A stretch of DNA of 64,000 nucleotides from Chrysophaeum taylorii (GCA_029834535.1 JAQMWT010000003.1:124001-188000); one strand, 5' to 3'. Positions 31,541 to 41,676 are shown, numbered from the stretch's first letter. Translations and numbers: made by a program. The notes: a model not told the origin generated them from the sequence alone.

Positions 31541-32929
31541 TAACTACTAATCGACAGATGTTTGTCTGTCTGTTTGTCTGTCTGTCTTTAAATGTCGACT
31601 GCTAAGAGGGGGGGGTGCGTGTGGGGAGCATGAAGGATGTGGGTGGGTTTGTGGGGTATGAGGGATGTGCCTGACGGGCGGAGATAAGTACGCGGGACCT
31701 AGTCGGGGTCATCGCCGAGGCGTGGGGCAGGCGAAGAGAGGACGGGCCCCGCCCGTAGGTCGTACGCATGCTGCCGCCGGACGTATGTGCGACGAAGGGT
31801 GACGTCCTGCTGGGATCGGGCGGCCTGGGCGGGGTTCCCCGAGGCGGCGACATGGGTGAGGGCGGTGAGGGCACAGCGAGCCCGGCCTAATGTCTGTCTG
31901 TCTTTAAATGTCGACTGCTAAGAGGGGGGGGTGTGTGTGGGGAGCATGAAGGATGTGGGTGGGTTTGTGTGGATTTAGGGTAAGGATCATGTAGGCGCGA
32001 GAGTAAGGATCAGGTAGGCGCGAGAGCCAGACAGTGATCCTCCAAGCCGTCTACGGCGAGGTCAGACTATTTCCACGACCCGCGGCGGCTCTTTTAGCCA
32101 GCGCGCCATTCTCACGCCCCGTCGAAACGATGTTGTCGATGCTGACAACGCGCGCATGAATGACCGCGGCCTTTTTTTCCCGGAGACGAGGCGTCGGAGT
32201 TCTTTTCGGCCGACTAGGTTGGGTCGGAAGACGACGCCTCGCTCTTAACAGTCGAGTTTTCAACTCCCTGACAACCAACGGCATGCTGACTTTGATCGCG
32301 AGCTTAATGTCTTCGCAACCTCGACCCGTCGCACGGCCACTGCAACGGTACCAGATACATGATCGATCGTGTGGTGTCACCGAGGCTCCTCCAACCTGTA
32401 TCCCTTAAGGCCTGCCGACGCCAAACGATCGACAAGAGCCAGGGCCAGACGCCCCGCGAGGTCGGCGTCCTCTCGCCCAAGCCCGTCTTCTGTCACGTCC
32501 AGCTCTACGTGCCTCTCTGTCGATCGGCAACCCCCAGGATATGCTCTTCTGAGTCGACGACTCCACCCTACCCCACACGTGCTGCGCAATGCCGATAAGC
32601 CCCCTCCCGGCGTCTACACGCGCACTGTAGGTGAACTTGCTGGGACCAGGTGAACTTACTGGAGCCAGGTGAACTTACTGGGGTTGGAGATTGGGACTAG
32701 GTGAACTTAGTGACCAGGTCAACTTACTGAGGCCAAGTGAGCTTACTGGGGTTTTTAGAGTAAACTCAAAGGTTAGCGACGTGTGCGGATCAAAGCAGCT
32801 TAGATTGCCGGGGGTGAGAGCGACGAGCTCAAAGGAGAGTGGGGTGAGTGGATGTGAGCACGACTGGGTTTACGCCGAACTTACTGGGGTTAGAGATTGG
32901 GAGTAGGTGAACTTGCTGGCCTGCACTTG
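31541..32929 (+). mobile_element. Unclassified inserted element carrying a PIF1 fragment, copy 1
   Basis: 1,389 bp dropped into the RT of copy A; copy B shows the empty site. It begins TAACTACTAATCGACAGATG and ends TGGCCTGCACTTG. The same ends occur in reverse at 36,700-38,739. The flanks share TCT, a possible 3-bp target duplication. No TIRs are visible and the ends lack the Helitron TC...CTRR pattern. Contents: GTCT microsatellite, the GC-rich module found three times in the window, a PIF1 helicase C-terminal fragment, and a minisatellite of AGGTGAACTTACTGG units (32,628-32,755 and 32,890-32,925). Confidence 0.7.
32258..32599 (+). pseudogene. PIF1 helicase C-terminal fragment
   Basis: After one shift near 32,315 the sequence reads LRNLDPSHGHCNGTRYMIDR. 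Then TIDKSQGQTPREVGVLSPKP and VFCHVQLYVPLCRSATP follow. These are the Helitron/PIF1 helicase landmarks around CNGTR, motif V (NKSQGQT) and motif VI (QLYVALSR). The N-terminal helicase and Rep parts are absent. It is a passenger scrap or the remains of a once autonomous element. Confidence 0.85.
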
Positions 32930-34374
32930 TCTGACATTAAAGCCAACGTCTATGTTCAGTTACCAGACGGCATCAAGCTTATCGACCCCGATGACGCTAA
33001 GTACAAGGGCCGACGCCTACCGAAACTGCTGAAGTCACTTTATGGACTTCGGCAATCACCATTTCTTTGGAACTAAGAGATAGACGGCTCCTTCCGTAGC
33101 CTTGGCTACAGGCGCCTGCATTCGGACTCTTGCCTATATGCTCGAGTATTATCCGCACATGCTAAGTTCGTCGTATGCAGTCTGTCTGTAGACGACATTG
33201 TTATTGTGTCCAACGACGACACTCTTCGTACTGAGTTACAGGATGCCCTTCACAAACGGTATGCTGTAGAGCAGTTTGAACCTGTCCATACCCTCCTAGG
33301 CATGCGTGTGTGTCGCACATCTGACGGATCCATTTCTCTGGATGTGCAAGCCAAGCTGGATGAACTCTTCGCTGATCACCCTGTCTTGCAGCATCTGACC
33401 CCGCTTAAATATCCTATGTCATCGTCCTTCAAGTATAAAGATGACACTCCCAGCTCTGAAAAGAGTTGTACATCAACTCGCACTTTGCCACCCTCCTTGG
33501 CAAGCTGGTGTTCATGCAAGTGGCCTGCAGACCTGACTTCTCGCAAGCCTTGGCCAGATGTTCGCGTGGTATGCATGCACCCACGTATGTTCACGTCCAA
33601 ATGCTAGAGCACCTGCTTCGCTACCCAAAGAAGCCGGAATACCGCTCACTTCGCCTTTGGTTCCATCCTAAAGGTAATGCTATTGAAGCTCACCTTCGCA
33701 CTGTCTCCGCTAATCGAATTGATCTTTCCACTGTGGTTGACTACCAACCGCAGGATGTATCCACTGGACAGTTTTATCCTTTAGTCGCCATGGTTGACGC
33801 TGACAACGCCCCTTCCTTAGCACAGGAAGATAGGAAATCTACCACCGGGTTTGTCTTCTGTCTTTTTGACTGCCTTATAGGTTGGAAAAGCAAGCTTCAA
33901 CCGATTGTCTCCTGCTCAACTCATGAAGCTGAGTTGATTGCCCTCAGTATTTGTGCTGATGAAGCTGTTTGGCTACGCAAGCTGCTATTGGAACTCTCCT
34001 TTGTCGTCAACCCCACCTTCTACGTCGACAATGTTAATGGTGAGAACACCGCTAATCCTGTTGATTTCGATGACAATGACAACCCAATTGCTGAAAATAT
34101 GCGCTTCATCAGAAGCTTACCTCTCTTATCTGACAATGCCGCCGCCGTTCACACCTCTAATAACCCAGACGGATCTTCTCGATCCAAGGCACTGTCGACC
34201 AGATGGTTTAAGATCCGTGAGTACATCTCGCTACAGAAAATTCGAGTCCATCATGTTCCCGGCAAGCAAAACGTGGCTGATGGTTTTACAAAGCCACATG
34301 CCGCTGAGTTCTCCACTGTTCGTTCTCTACTCGTTATGCATCATGCCTCTGACGACAAGCCTTTACAGGATTGA
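32930..34374 (+). pseudogene. Copy A reverse transcriptase second part and RNase H
   Basis: Resumes at the RT target site with NVYVQLPDGIKL-type sequence. It has LPKLLKSLYGLRQSP, the catalytic LSVDDIVIVSNDDTL (first Asp 33,191-33,193) and LLGMRVCRTSDGSISLD. A frameshift lies near 33,470. RNase H follows: VAMVDADNAPSLAQEDRKST, SKLQPIVSCSTHEAELIALS, DEAVWLRKLLLEL and KIRVHHVPGKQNVADGFTKP. The pol frame ends at TGA 34,372-34,374, but the same phase stays open from there through X1. An extra stop near 33,076 adds to the damage. Confidence 0.9.
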
Positions 34375-34396
34375 AGATGCCTAACCCTAGTTAGTG

Positions 34397-34416
34397 ACCG
34401 CAACGTCGTTAAACTA
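34397..34416 (+). other. Boundary motif A4 (pol/X1)
   Basis: ACCGCAACGTCGTTAAACTA, out of phase with pol; its own phase reads T-A-T-S-L-N then stop. Confidence 0.8.
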
Positions 34417-34452
34417 GCCCTGGCCCTACCTTCTTTTGCCACAATTTTTTTT

Positions 34453-35559
34453 TTGTACGCGTGTGAGTGTCGCTCATGTCTTTTTCTTGGCACTCCCGTG
34501 GCCGTGGCATCTCCCCAGTCGTTCGAAGGACAGTCCCACGCTCGCTCTCCACGGCCGAACCTTCTCCCAGGTTGTCGCAAAAGCGACAACCCCATGACCG
34601 CTGTTACTGCTACCTCACAGGCTGCTGTTGTTGCACCGACACCAGCCGAACATACCTTACCTCAATCACTAACACTCCAGGACGGCCTCAGCATCGATTA
34701 TGCTCTGTTCGAACGGGGAATCTCTCTCCTTGAGAACTTCCGTGTCCCTGTCAACTCATTTCTCTCTTCTTTTATGCGAGTGGAACTCTTCACTGCCCTC
34801 AACTCTATCTATGAGTCTACTGACTTTTCATTGTTTGTGGAACTGACATTATTCACATCCATGCGCTTACCCCTTACTATACCTTGGGAAGCTGCTCCTG
34901 CTATTGCTTCTATTGGCTGGTACAGAGGCCCCAAACGCGAGCGTTTCATTTTGTCGTCTTTCTGTACGCAATGCCTCAATGATCTGGGACAACCGACTTT
35001 CCTTGTCTCGACCACGTACAGTTCCAAGGCACAAACACCTCGTGAACTCCCCACTGAAGTGCTGAGTCACCTCAACACGGACGACCATAAGAAGAATGGT
35101 CACATCCCCATCTCTGCTATTACTATGGGAATTTGCTGTGCTTGTCACAATACCGATCAGGTGCCTATACAACCTACTGTATGTGCTCGCAATGCTACTT
35201 CCTTCCAATTCCCTTGTGATGCGCGCTCAGCTGGTCATATACGCGCTACCCTCATACGCATCTATCATTTGCCAAAGGAGTTATATACTCTTTTGACTAG
35301 CATGCTAACACATCACCCGTCACTTGTTAATTTAGTCTTATTATTATCCGATACAGCCACAGATCCCACCACACAATTGCCATTCGCTCTGGATCTTCGG
35401 CTTATAACACAGACGCATCTAGAGCATCTTAACTTTCTTGTAACTCTTGTTCGAACACAGAGTCGCAAAGCTCAGGCTATGTTCAAGCCCTCCAAATTCC
35501 ACCATGTGGTTACTACCGTTACCCAATCGTGGGTACAACATCTTGACGACCACGTATAA
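34453..35559 (+). CDS. Copy A accessory region X1
   Basis: A 368-codon frame downstream of pol, in the phase of pol across a single TGA (34,372), with no other stop between. Family not recognised; ordinary copia elements end at RNase H. The N-terminal ~60 residues are Ser/Ala-rich; then VELFTALNSIYESTDFSLFV. Probable zinc ligands lie in SSFCTQCLNDLGQPTFL and ITMGICCACHN. AGHIRATLIRIYHLPKELY and LEHLNFLVTLVRTQSRKAQ follow. Copies B and C keep the C-x2-C...G-x-P pattern. No signal peptide or membrane span is evident, so an envelope role is unlikely. Its place suggests a structural or regulatory accessory protein. Confidence 0.6.
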   Translation: MYACECRSCLFLGTPVAVASPQSFEGQSHARSPRPNLLPGCRKSDNPMTAVTATSQAAVVAPTPAEHTLPQSLTLQDGLSIDYALFERGISLLENFRVPVNSFLSSFMRVELFTALNSIYESTDFSLFVELTLFTSMRLPLTIPWEAAPAIASIGWYRGPKRERFILSSFCTQCLNDLGQPTFLVSTTYSSKAQTPRELPTEVLSHLNTDDHKKNGHIPISAITMGICCACHNTDQVPIQPTVCARNATSFQFPCDARSAGHIRATLIRIYHLPKELYTLLTSMLTHHPSLVNLVLLLSDTATDPTTQLPFALDLRLITQTHLEHLNFLVTLVRTQSRKAQAMFKPSKFHHVVTTVTQSWVQHLDDHV

Positions 35560-35598
35560 TCTTCAGATGAGACGAAACCGCCGTCACTCCTGGATGTA

Positions 35599-36455
35599 AT
35601 GTTTGGCCCCACTTATACTCAGGCAGAACATCAAGACTTTCTGCGCTTTCTAAACGCGAAACACCCCCTACTTGCACAGCATGTGTTGACCGAAACGTCG
35701 TTAAACTACTCACTCTCCACATCAGAACCTACTCTGGAAAAGTCTTCGCCATCGACACACCCTGCTCCTTCTGCCTCGCCTGATGATGTCGATGCCTTGC
35801 GTCATCAACAAGTCGAGCAACTCCAGGAAACTCTTCGCCTACATATCCGCAAGGTCAACACCCTCAGCGCTGAGAATCTATCTCTGCGCACAGATCTGCA
35901 GGCTGCCATTCCTTCAATCACCTCCCTGGAGAACCGGCTCTTTCCTCCTACAATGCACACGTGTTACTCATAACACTGTACAAGATCACAGAGCTGCTGT
36001 CTCGCTTAACTCTTACAGCTCATGACCAATATGCCGCCAATCACTCCTCCCCGGACGATCACCTCCATCATCTGCGTGACAAGCTGCTCTCGTGTATTCA
36101 AAGCATTCCCTTAGCATGTGAATCGGAAGACTCTTATATCTTCTCGGATCCGTTCGCTGAGTCCAACTTCTTGGAAAACCAGCTGGACACCCTACAACTT
36201 GACTCGCTGGTGCCATCCATACCGAATGCTTTACTTGCACTCACATTTCGTACGGTACCACACCATTCTGCTATTGGTGTTCACCACCTGACAGCAGAAG
36301 CTGACGAAGACGATACCGATACTCTCGAGCCAGTAACGATGTCCACCACCTCTGATAGCCTTAACACACTGTCAGTCGTACCTGTGTTGCGTAATGCTCT
36401 GATCAAAAGCGTCAAGTCGACTCTCAGCTCACCAAGTCCAAGCCCTAAGCCCTAA
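35599..36455 (+). pseudogene. Copy A accessory region X2
   Basis: Starts just before the boundary motif VLTETSLNY (35,689-35,708). A Pro/Ser-rich stretch leads to a coiled coil (VEQLQETLRLHIRKVNTLSA, ENLSLRTDLQ) and the block SLENRLFPPT, also in copy B. A frameshift near 35,965 joins a second half (ELLSRLTLTAHDQYAANHSS, DPFAESNFLENQLDTLQLDS) that ends at 36,455. Unknown function; probably multimeric because of the coiled coil. Confidence 0.55.
35689..35708 (+). other. Boundary motif A5 (X1/X2)
   Basis: ACCGAAACGTCGTTAAACTA, in frame as T-E-T-S-L-N-Y. Confidence 0.85.
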
Positions 36456-36598
36456 GACACCCTGCTATACTCTTGATGCTTCTTATGTGACCTCTGCGAC
36501 CATCAAGCCTATATTCTCCTTTTTTTCTTTCCTTCATCATCATCTTCCTCAAGAGATGTTTTATAGTCGCACCTTGCGCTTAAGACATCTCGAGGGGG

Positions 36599-36699
36599 TG
36601 CAGAGAAATCTGCTGCCTCTTACCCTTATCCGTCCGTTAAGAACGTGATATCTTCCTTACCCTTCTCCTTCCTTTCTACACAGTCAATTAGTCCTCTGA
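36599..36699 (+). repeat. 3' LTR of copy A, first part
   Basis: TGCAGAGAAATCTGCTGCCT onward, directly after the polypurine tract CGAGGGGG. It is cut after CCTCTGA by the insertion at 36,700. Confidence 0.9.
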
Positions 36700-37041
36700 C
36701 AAGTGCAGGCCAGTAAGTTCACCTATCTCTAACCCCAGTAAGTTCACCTGGTCCCAGTAAGTTTCATATAAGTTCACCTGGTCAGTAAGTTCACCTAGCT
36801 CACACCAACTCCTTTGAGCTCGTCGCTCTCGCCTCCGCCAATCTAAGCTGCTTTGATCCGCACGCGCCGCCAACCTTTGAGTTTACTCTAAAAACCCTTT
36901 ACTCTAAAAACCCCAGTATGTTCACATGGTCCCAGTTTCACCTGGTCACTCAGCTCACCTAGTCCCAATCTCCAACCTCAGTAAGTTCACCTGGTCCCAG
37001 TAAGTTCACCTACAGTGCGCGTGTAGACGCCGTGAGGGGGC

Positions 37042-37390
37042 TTATCGGTACTGCGCAGCACGTGTGGGGTAGGGTGGAGTCGTCGACCCAGATGAGTATA
37101 TCCTCGGGGATGCCGATCGACAGAGAGCCACGTAGAGCTGGACGTGGCAGAAGACGGGCTTGGGAAAGAGGACGCCGACCTCGCGGGGCGTCTGGCCCTG
37201 GCTCTTGTTGATCGTTTGGCGTAGGCGGGCCTTAAGCGATACAGGTTGGAGGAGCCTCGGTGACAACGACACGATCGATCATGTATCTGGTACCGTTGCA
37301 GTGGCCGTGCGACGGGTCGAGGTTGCGAAGACATTAAGCTCGCGATCAAAGTCAGCATGCCGTTGGTTGTCAGGGAGTTGAAAACTCTAC
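37042..37390 (-). pseudogene. PIF1 helicase C-terminal fragment, second copy
   Basis: Reverse-strand counterpart of 32,258-32,599. It keeps NKSQGQT (motif V) and HVQLYVALCRS (motif VI) in one frame of 76 codons. The CNGTR-equivalent block near 37,290-37,310 is in another frame, as in copy 1. Confidence 0.85.
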
Positions 37391-37712
37391 TGTAAAGAGC
37401 GAGGCGTCGTCTTCCGACCCAGCCTAGTCAGCCGAAAAGAACTCCGACGCCTCGTCTCCGGGAAAAAAAGGCCGCGGTCATGCGCGCGTTGTCAGCATCG
37501 ACAACATCGTTTCGACGGGGCGTGAGAATGGCGCGCTGAAAGAGCCGCCGCGGGTCGTGGAAATAGTCTGCGAGGTCGCCGTAGACGGCTTGGAGGATCA
37601 CTGTCTGGCTCTCGCGCGTACCTGATCCTTACTCTCGCGCCTACCTGATCCTTACCCTAAATCGAGGGACAGACAGACAGTAAAAACAGAGCGCATCGCT
37701 GCGCGAACCTGG

Positions 37713-37988
37713 GTGACAAGCGGCTGCGCCAACTTCACAGAGGCAAAGGCGGCCCAAACTCGCCGCATCTACCGTGAGTGGGGGATCGCCAACGCATTAG
37801 GCCGGGCTCGCTGTGCCCTCACCGCCCTCACCCATGTCGCCGCCTCGGGGAACCCCGCCCAGGCCGCCCGATCCCAGCAGGACGTCACCCTTCGTCGCAC
37901 ATATGTCCGGCGGCAGCATGCGTACGACCTACGGGCGGGGCCCGTCCTCTCTTCGCCTGCCCCACGCCTCGGCGATGACCCCGACTAG
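37713..37988 (+). other. Possible 91-codon frame in the GC-rich module
   Basis: The module holds two overlapping frames. One (37,713-37,988) reads QTRRIYREWGIANALGRARC and TLRRTYVRRQHAYDLRAG, with mixed composition that looks protein-like. The other is Pro/Ser-rich and probably a shadow. The module occurs three times (31,587-31,890 minus; here; 38,399-38,706). I recognise no family. Confidence 0.3.
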
Positions 37989-38139
37989 GTCCCGCGTACT
38001 TATCTCCGCCCGTCAGGCACATCCCTCATACCCCACAAACCCACGCACATCCTTCATGCTCCCCACACACACCCCCCCCTCTTAGCAGTCGACATTTAAA
38101 GACAGACAGACAGTGAGTGGGGGATCGCCAACGCATTAG

Positions 38140-38398
38140 TAGGGTCGGATAAGAAAACGAGACTAGCCCGCGCCGCAACGACGGGTCCTACAACGCGTGG
38201 GCGTTTTCCTTTTTTTGCGTGAGGGGACGAAAGGATGCCGACTTCACTATGGGGACTAGTTCCATCGCGACGATCTCGCGGCGTGGCGGCACATACTGCT
38301 TGAGTACAAATGAACATAGCTCAGCGATCCGTTGAGTATGTCTTAGTACAAACTGAAACATAGTTAACGGCTCGTACGAACTTTCTTATCCGACCCTG
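38140..38398. mobile_element. MITE with 16-bp TIRs
   Basis: AGGGTCGGATAAGAAA at 38,141-38,156 is the exact inverse of TTTCTTATCCGACCCT at 38,382-38,397. Both sides carry GCATTAG, a 7-bp target duplication. It has no coding capacity. The two copies of the GC-rich module beside it show it sits within a duplication. Confidence 0.8.
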
Positions 38399-38739
38399 GC
38401 ATTAGGCCGGGCTCGCTGTGCCCTCACCGCCCTCACCCATGTCGCCGCCTCGGGGAACCCCGCCCAGGCCGCCCGATCCCAGCAGGACGTCACCCTTCGT
38501 CGCACATACGTCCGGCGGCAGCATGCGTACGACCTACGGGCGGGGCCCGTCCTCTCTTCGCCTGCCCCACGCCTCGGCGATGACCCCGACTAGGTCCCGC
38601 GTACTTATCTCCGCCCGTCAGGCACATCCCTCATACCCCACAAACCCACCCACATCCTTCATGCTCCCCACACACACCCCCCCCTCTTAGCAGTCGACAT
38701 TTAAAGACAGACAAACAAACATCTGTCGATTAGTAGTTA

Positions 38740-38955
38740 GGATTCGTGCTCAAGCTCATCATCATGGTCTAGCGCGTCCCGAGGTATGTAGCACTATACA
38801 CTTAACCTTTCTCGTGTAGTTCTAGATGCCGCCTGTCGTGTTCTGAGGATATAGGGGACATACCTTTCATTCCCCGAATTAAATACTTCCAGACGTTCAT
38901 GATGAGACGGGATGGTTTCCCAGGTGACTTACCACTGCATGCTAAATGCTCTGCA
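38740..38955 (+). repeat. 3' LTR of copy A, second part
   Basis: LTR sequence resumes at GGATTCGTGCTCAAGCTCAT and ends GCTCTGCA at 38,955. With 36,599-36,699 it makes a 317-bp LTR. Confidence 0.9.
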
Positions 38956-40320
38956 GTCTCTAGAGAAATGTGATGAGATAGGAGTGAGGGTGAACAGTAG
39001 GAATGGTATGGAACTTCAGAGGCCACATGAAGAAGCATACCTTCTGTTCGAACTCAGAGGTCACCAAGACAGGTGTCTCAGAATCTGGTTTTAGTCAGAG
39101 ATGTGACATTTTGAATACTCTTGGCTAGAGCTTGTGAGACTCTGACTTTGTAAGGGGAAAGCGAAGAAGAGTATTGGAGAGATTTGACCCTCTCCGGGTA
39201 CATGGTAGAGACCGCGTGCGGTCTTAGGCGTGTACAGACCATTCCGCATGCTACTACACAAGGTAGGGATTTAGGCCCTAACTCCTTAAGGACATTAGGT
39301 CCCATAGAAGCGTTTTCACTGACAACGAGGAACGAAGCCTCTACTAATTAAGCAGAAGCCCCTGTACCTAACGGTACGCGCCTGCATGACTACTCCTTGT
39401 TGGAAGAGAACTTCAGACCATGAACTTCATAGTCTTGAAATAAATAATAATGCGGAAGGGTAAGGAAGGAGAAGGAAGCAGAGGGAAAGCCGTACTATGG
39501 AGAGAAAACCCTCAAGTAGAAGAAGTGTGAAAGAGGGAGTAAGGAATGCCAGCGTCGTACACACTATAGTGTAGCGCTCTGGACCCCCTCGACGTGTGGG
39601 AAAGGCTTCATGCGTTCCAGACTTTCTTGAGTGTGAAGCTTGTGTACGATACATGAGAGCATCGAGTAACTTAAACATAAAACAACAACATAAACGATGA
39701 GGTAACATTACAATTAACATTAGGAGGAGGTTGGACGTGTCGTCACATTCCGTAATGAATCAGCATCCACAACGTCAGATGAGTGGTCCAACTCATCATC
39801 ACTATTGTCTTTAAGTTTCTTTAATTCTGGAGAGGAAGTGTCATGATCTTCGAACTGGTCGTTAGTTGTAGTGTTGTTTATAGTATTCGCGTCGAAGAGA
39901 TCAGCAAGTGGTGACATGACAGAAGACAAATAGGACATAGCCGCAGCAGGTGTTAGAGTACGCTGTTTTGTTGCTGGAATAACATTATCCTGTGCATCAG
40001 ACATAGCAGTATGTGAGCCAACAGCTGCATTTTCGATTAGGATTTGCTGTGTCTCCTCAATTGTATTTGGAGGAGACTGTTCAACAGAAGTGACTATGGA
40101 TTTAGAAATCACATGAGCTAAGACAGCAAGGGTAGACAATGTAGCATCCTGGTGCATCTGGTTGCTGGAAAGCAAATTGTCCGAGAGTGACACATGTTTT
40201 ATGTTCTCTGTTACTTGCGCGATGAGAGCATCGTTAGCACTTTGAAGTTGAGTGATGGTGTCCAAAACATCGGAAAGTCGTTGATCACGTTCTAAAGATC
40301 GCTTATCACTCTTGGCGATG
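38956..40320 (-). pseudogene. 3' part of giant copia copy C (X2 and 3' leader)
   Basis: Reads leftwards as the end of element C, whose rest lies at 52,517-58,317 beyond the inserted copy B. 39,720-40,265 holds a 181-codon frame with a coiled coil (TITQLQSANDALIAQVTENI) and an acidic tail, in the position of X2. 38,956-39,100 reversed matches the DNA before the polypurine tract of copy B (CATTTCTCTAGAGA). The polypurine tract and 3' LTR of C are missing, since the sequence runs straight into the LTR of copy A. Confidence 0.65.
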
Positions 40321-40636
40321 TGCAGAGAAATCTGCTAACTCCTACCCTTATTCCGTCCGTTGAGAACGCGATCTCTTCCTTACCCTTCTCCTTCCTTTCT
40401 ACACAGTCAAATAGTCCTCTGATCTGTGCTCACGCTCATCATCATGGTCTAGCGCGCCCCGCAGGTACGTAGTAATTACATGTTACCCTGATGTGTTGCT
40501 ATGTGTCGTCTGTCGTGTGAAGAGGCCAGGGGGACCACTGCCTGGGTTCCCTGAAACCTACCAGATTGCCAGACTCACGCGGTGAGACGGGATGGTCTCT
40601 CGGTGATCTAACCACTGCCTAGCGGAATACTTTACA
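40321..40636 (+). repeat. 5' LTR of copy B
   Basis: TGCAGAG ... ACTTTACA; partner of 52,197-52,516. Confidence 0.95.
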
Positions 40637-40650
40637 GGTTATGGGCCCAG
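40637..40650 (+). promoter_or_regulatory. Half-tRNA primer-binding site of copy B
   Basis: GGTTATGGGCCCAG directly follows the LTR, complementary to the anticodon arm of initiator tRNA-Met as in copy A. Confidence 0.88.
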
Positions 40651-41175
40651 AGGGGTCCTGAGAGATCATGTGTTGCATGCACGTTTACCATTGGGTTTTG
40701 GATCGTTACCGCACCGATCTAGCCTCGCCATGCAACACAATTGTTTGTATACGCCACAACATGGGTTTGTACATAGCTACATCGCACACGTTAAGACTGC
40801 GTACCCCCCGTGAGCTTGTTTATAGTATCGTATTGTCGTGAAAGTGTCAGTGTGTGTGTCGTCTGTACAAGTCCTGTATTGGTTGCACGCACGCTTGGAT
40901 TATTTTGGGTATGTCCTCTTTTTTTTTTTTATGCTCCACGATAGTACACAACATGCCGCTCTCCGAGCACCCCTTTACCAACTGCCTGTTCAGTGTATGC
41001 CCCTTTAACACTGGCAGGAACCACAGTTTTGCACAGTTGCCACATAGGCGCCTCCATTGTTTTACCTGATGAGTGTACATAGACACCACCGCTAGACAGA
41101 GCCCCCTAGAATGTTCTAGATGGTGTCAATTCTGCTCTCTGACAACCCACAGGTTCAGTCACAGTTCTCTTGTAG
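40651..41175 (+). other. 5' leader of copy B
   Basis: Untranslated leader similar to 23,851-24,357 in copy A and to the reverse strand of 57,850-58,310 in copy C. It contains a T-run near 40,920. No conserved frame is seen. Confidence 0.6.
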
Positions 41176-41676
41176 AACGAGCAGTAAAGGTCGCACCCAA
41201 AGCAGTCTGGGTGCTGACATTCCCTTACCTAAGGTTCCCGTTGATTTTCTCAGCGAGAACAACCACTCCAACACCAGAGTGACGGTGCCTCATATCTGAG
41301 GCGTTCCCACTCATATCAGACCAAGTAGCACAGTTGGCTACTGTTTGCTACGCTAACGAGGTCAGGGCTTTTCCGCCCGAAATTAACGATCGCCTTGAGG
41401 ATGGTGAATGCAACCTTAACCTCACGCATTCTCGCGAACTTGCTCTCGGCGTAGTCAGCCATTATCAAGAAATACTTAACCTTTTTTTCGAAGCAGTGTC
41501 TCCGAATGATGTCTCGTATTTGAATCAAGAATTAAACGCTGTTGTGTATATTTGGTGTACATGTTGTTCATTAAATGTGTGCATTCTTTCAAGCATCGCC
41601 TGTTTCAAATCAACCGTTGGACACCAATGTTTTCGAACTTGACCTCACGCGGAACCCTTTCCCACATCTGTTTCCG

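Larger units (their letters stand above)
36700..38739 (-). mobile_element. Unclassified inserted element carrying a PIF1 fragment, copy 2
   Basis: 2,040 bp inserted into the 3' LTR of copy A, in reverse relative to copy 1 at 31,541. It begins CAAGTGCAGGCCAGTAAGTT and ends GTCGATTAGTAGTTA. The larger size comes from a direct duplication of the GC-rich module (about 37,774-38,110 and 38,399-38,706) with a TIR element between. The PIF1 fragment (37,042-37,390, minus) is better kept here, for example TINKSQGQTPREVGVLFPKP and QLYVALCRSASP. Confidence 0.7.
23523..38955 (+). mobile_element. Giant copia element, copy A
   Basis: Full-length member of a ~12-kb copia family (15.4 kb here including two insertions). 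5' LTR 23,523-23,836, primer site, gag, protease, C5-methyltransferase, unknown domain, integrase, RT/RNase H, X1, X2, polypurine tract (CGAGGGGG just before 36,599) and a 3' LTR split by an insertion. Flanking 5-mers (CTACT left, GTCTC right) do not match, so one side has been rearranged after insertion. Confidence 0.9.

Noticed and set aside
31557-31590. GTCT repeats that could be taken for a repeat array of CRISPR type
   Set aside because: A simple 4-bp microsatellite with no spacers. The same holds for GACA repeats near 37,668 and 38,100.
31541-32929. Calling the inserted element a Helitron because of the PIF1 fragment
   Set aside because: Ends lack the TC start and CTRR end with hairpin, and insertion is not between A and T. 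The fragment may be only a passenger.
34453-35559. X1 as an envelope-like protein
   Set aside because: No signal peptide, membrane anchor or glycoprotein cysteine framework is evident.
23518-38960. A target-site duplication for giant copia copy A
   Set aside because: Flanking 5-mers CTACT and GTCTC do not match; one flank has been replaced.
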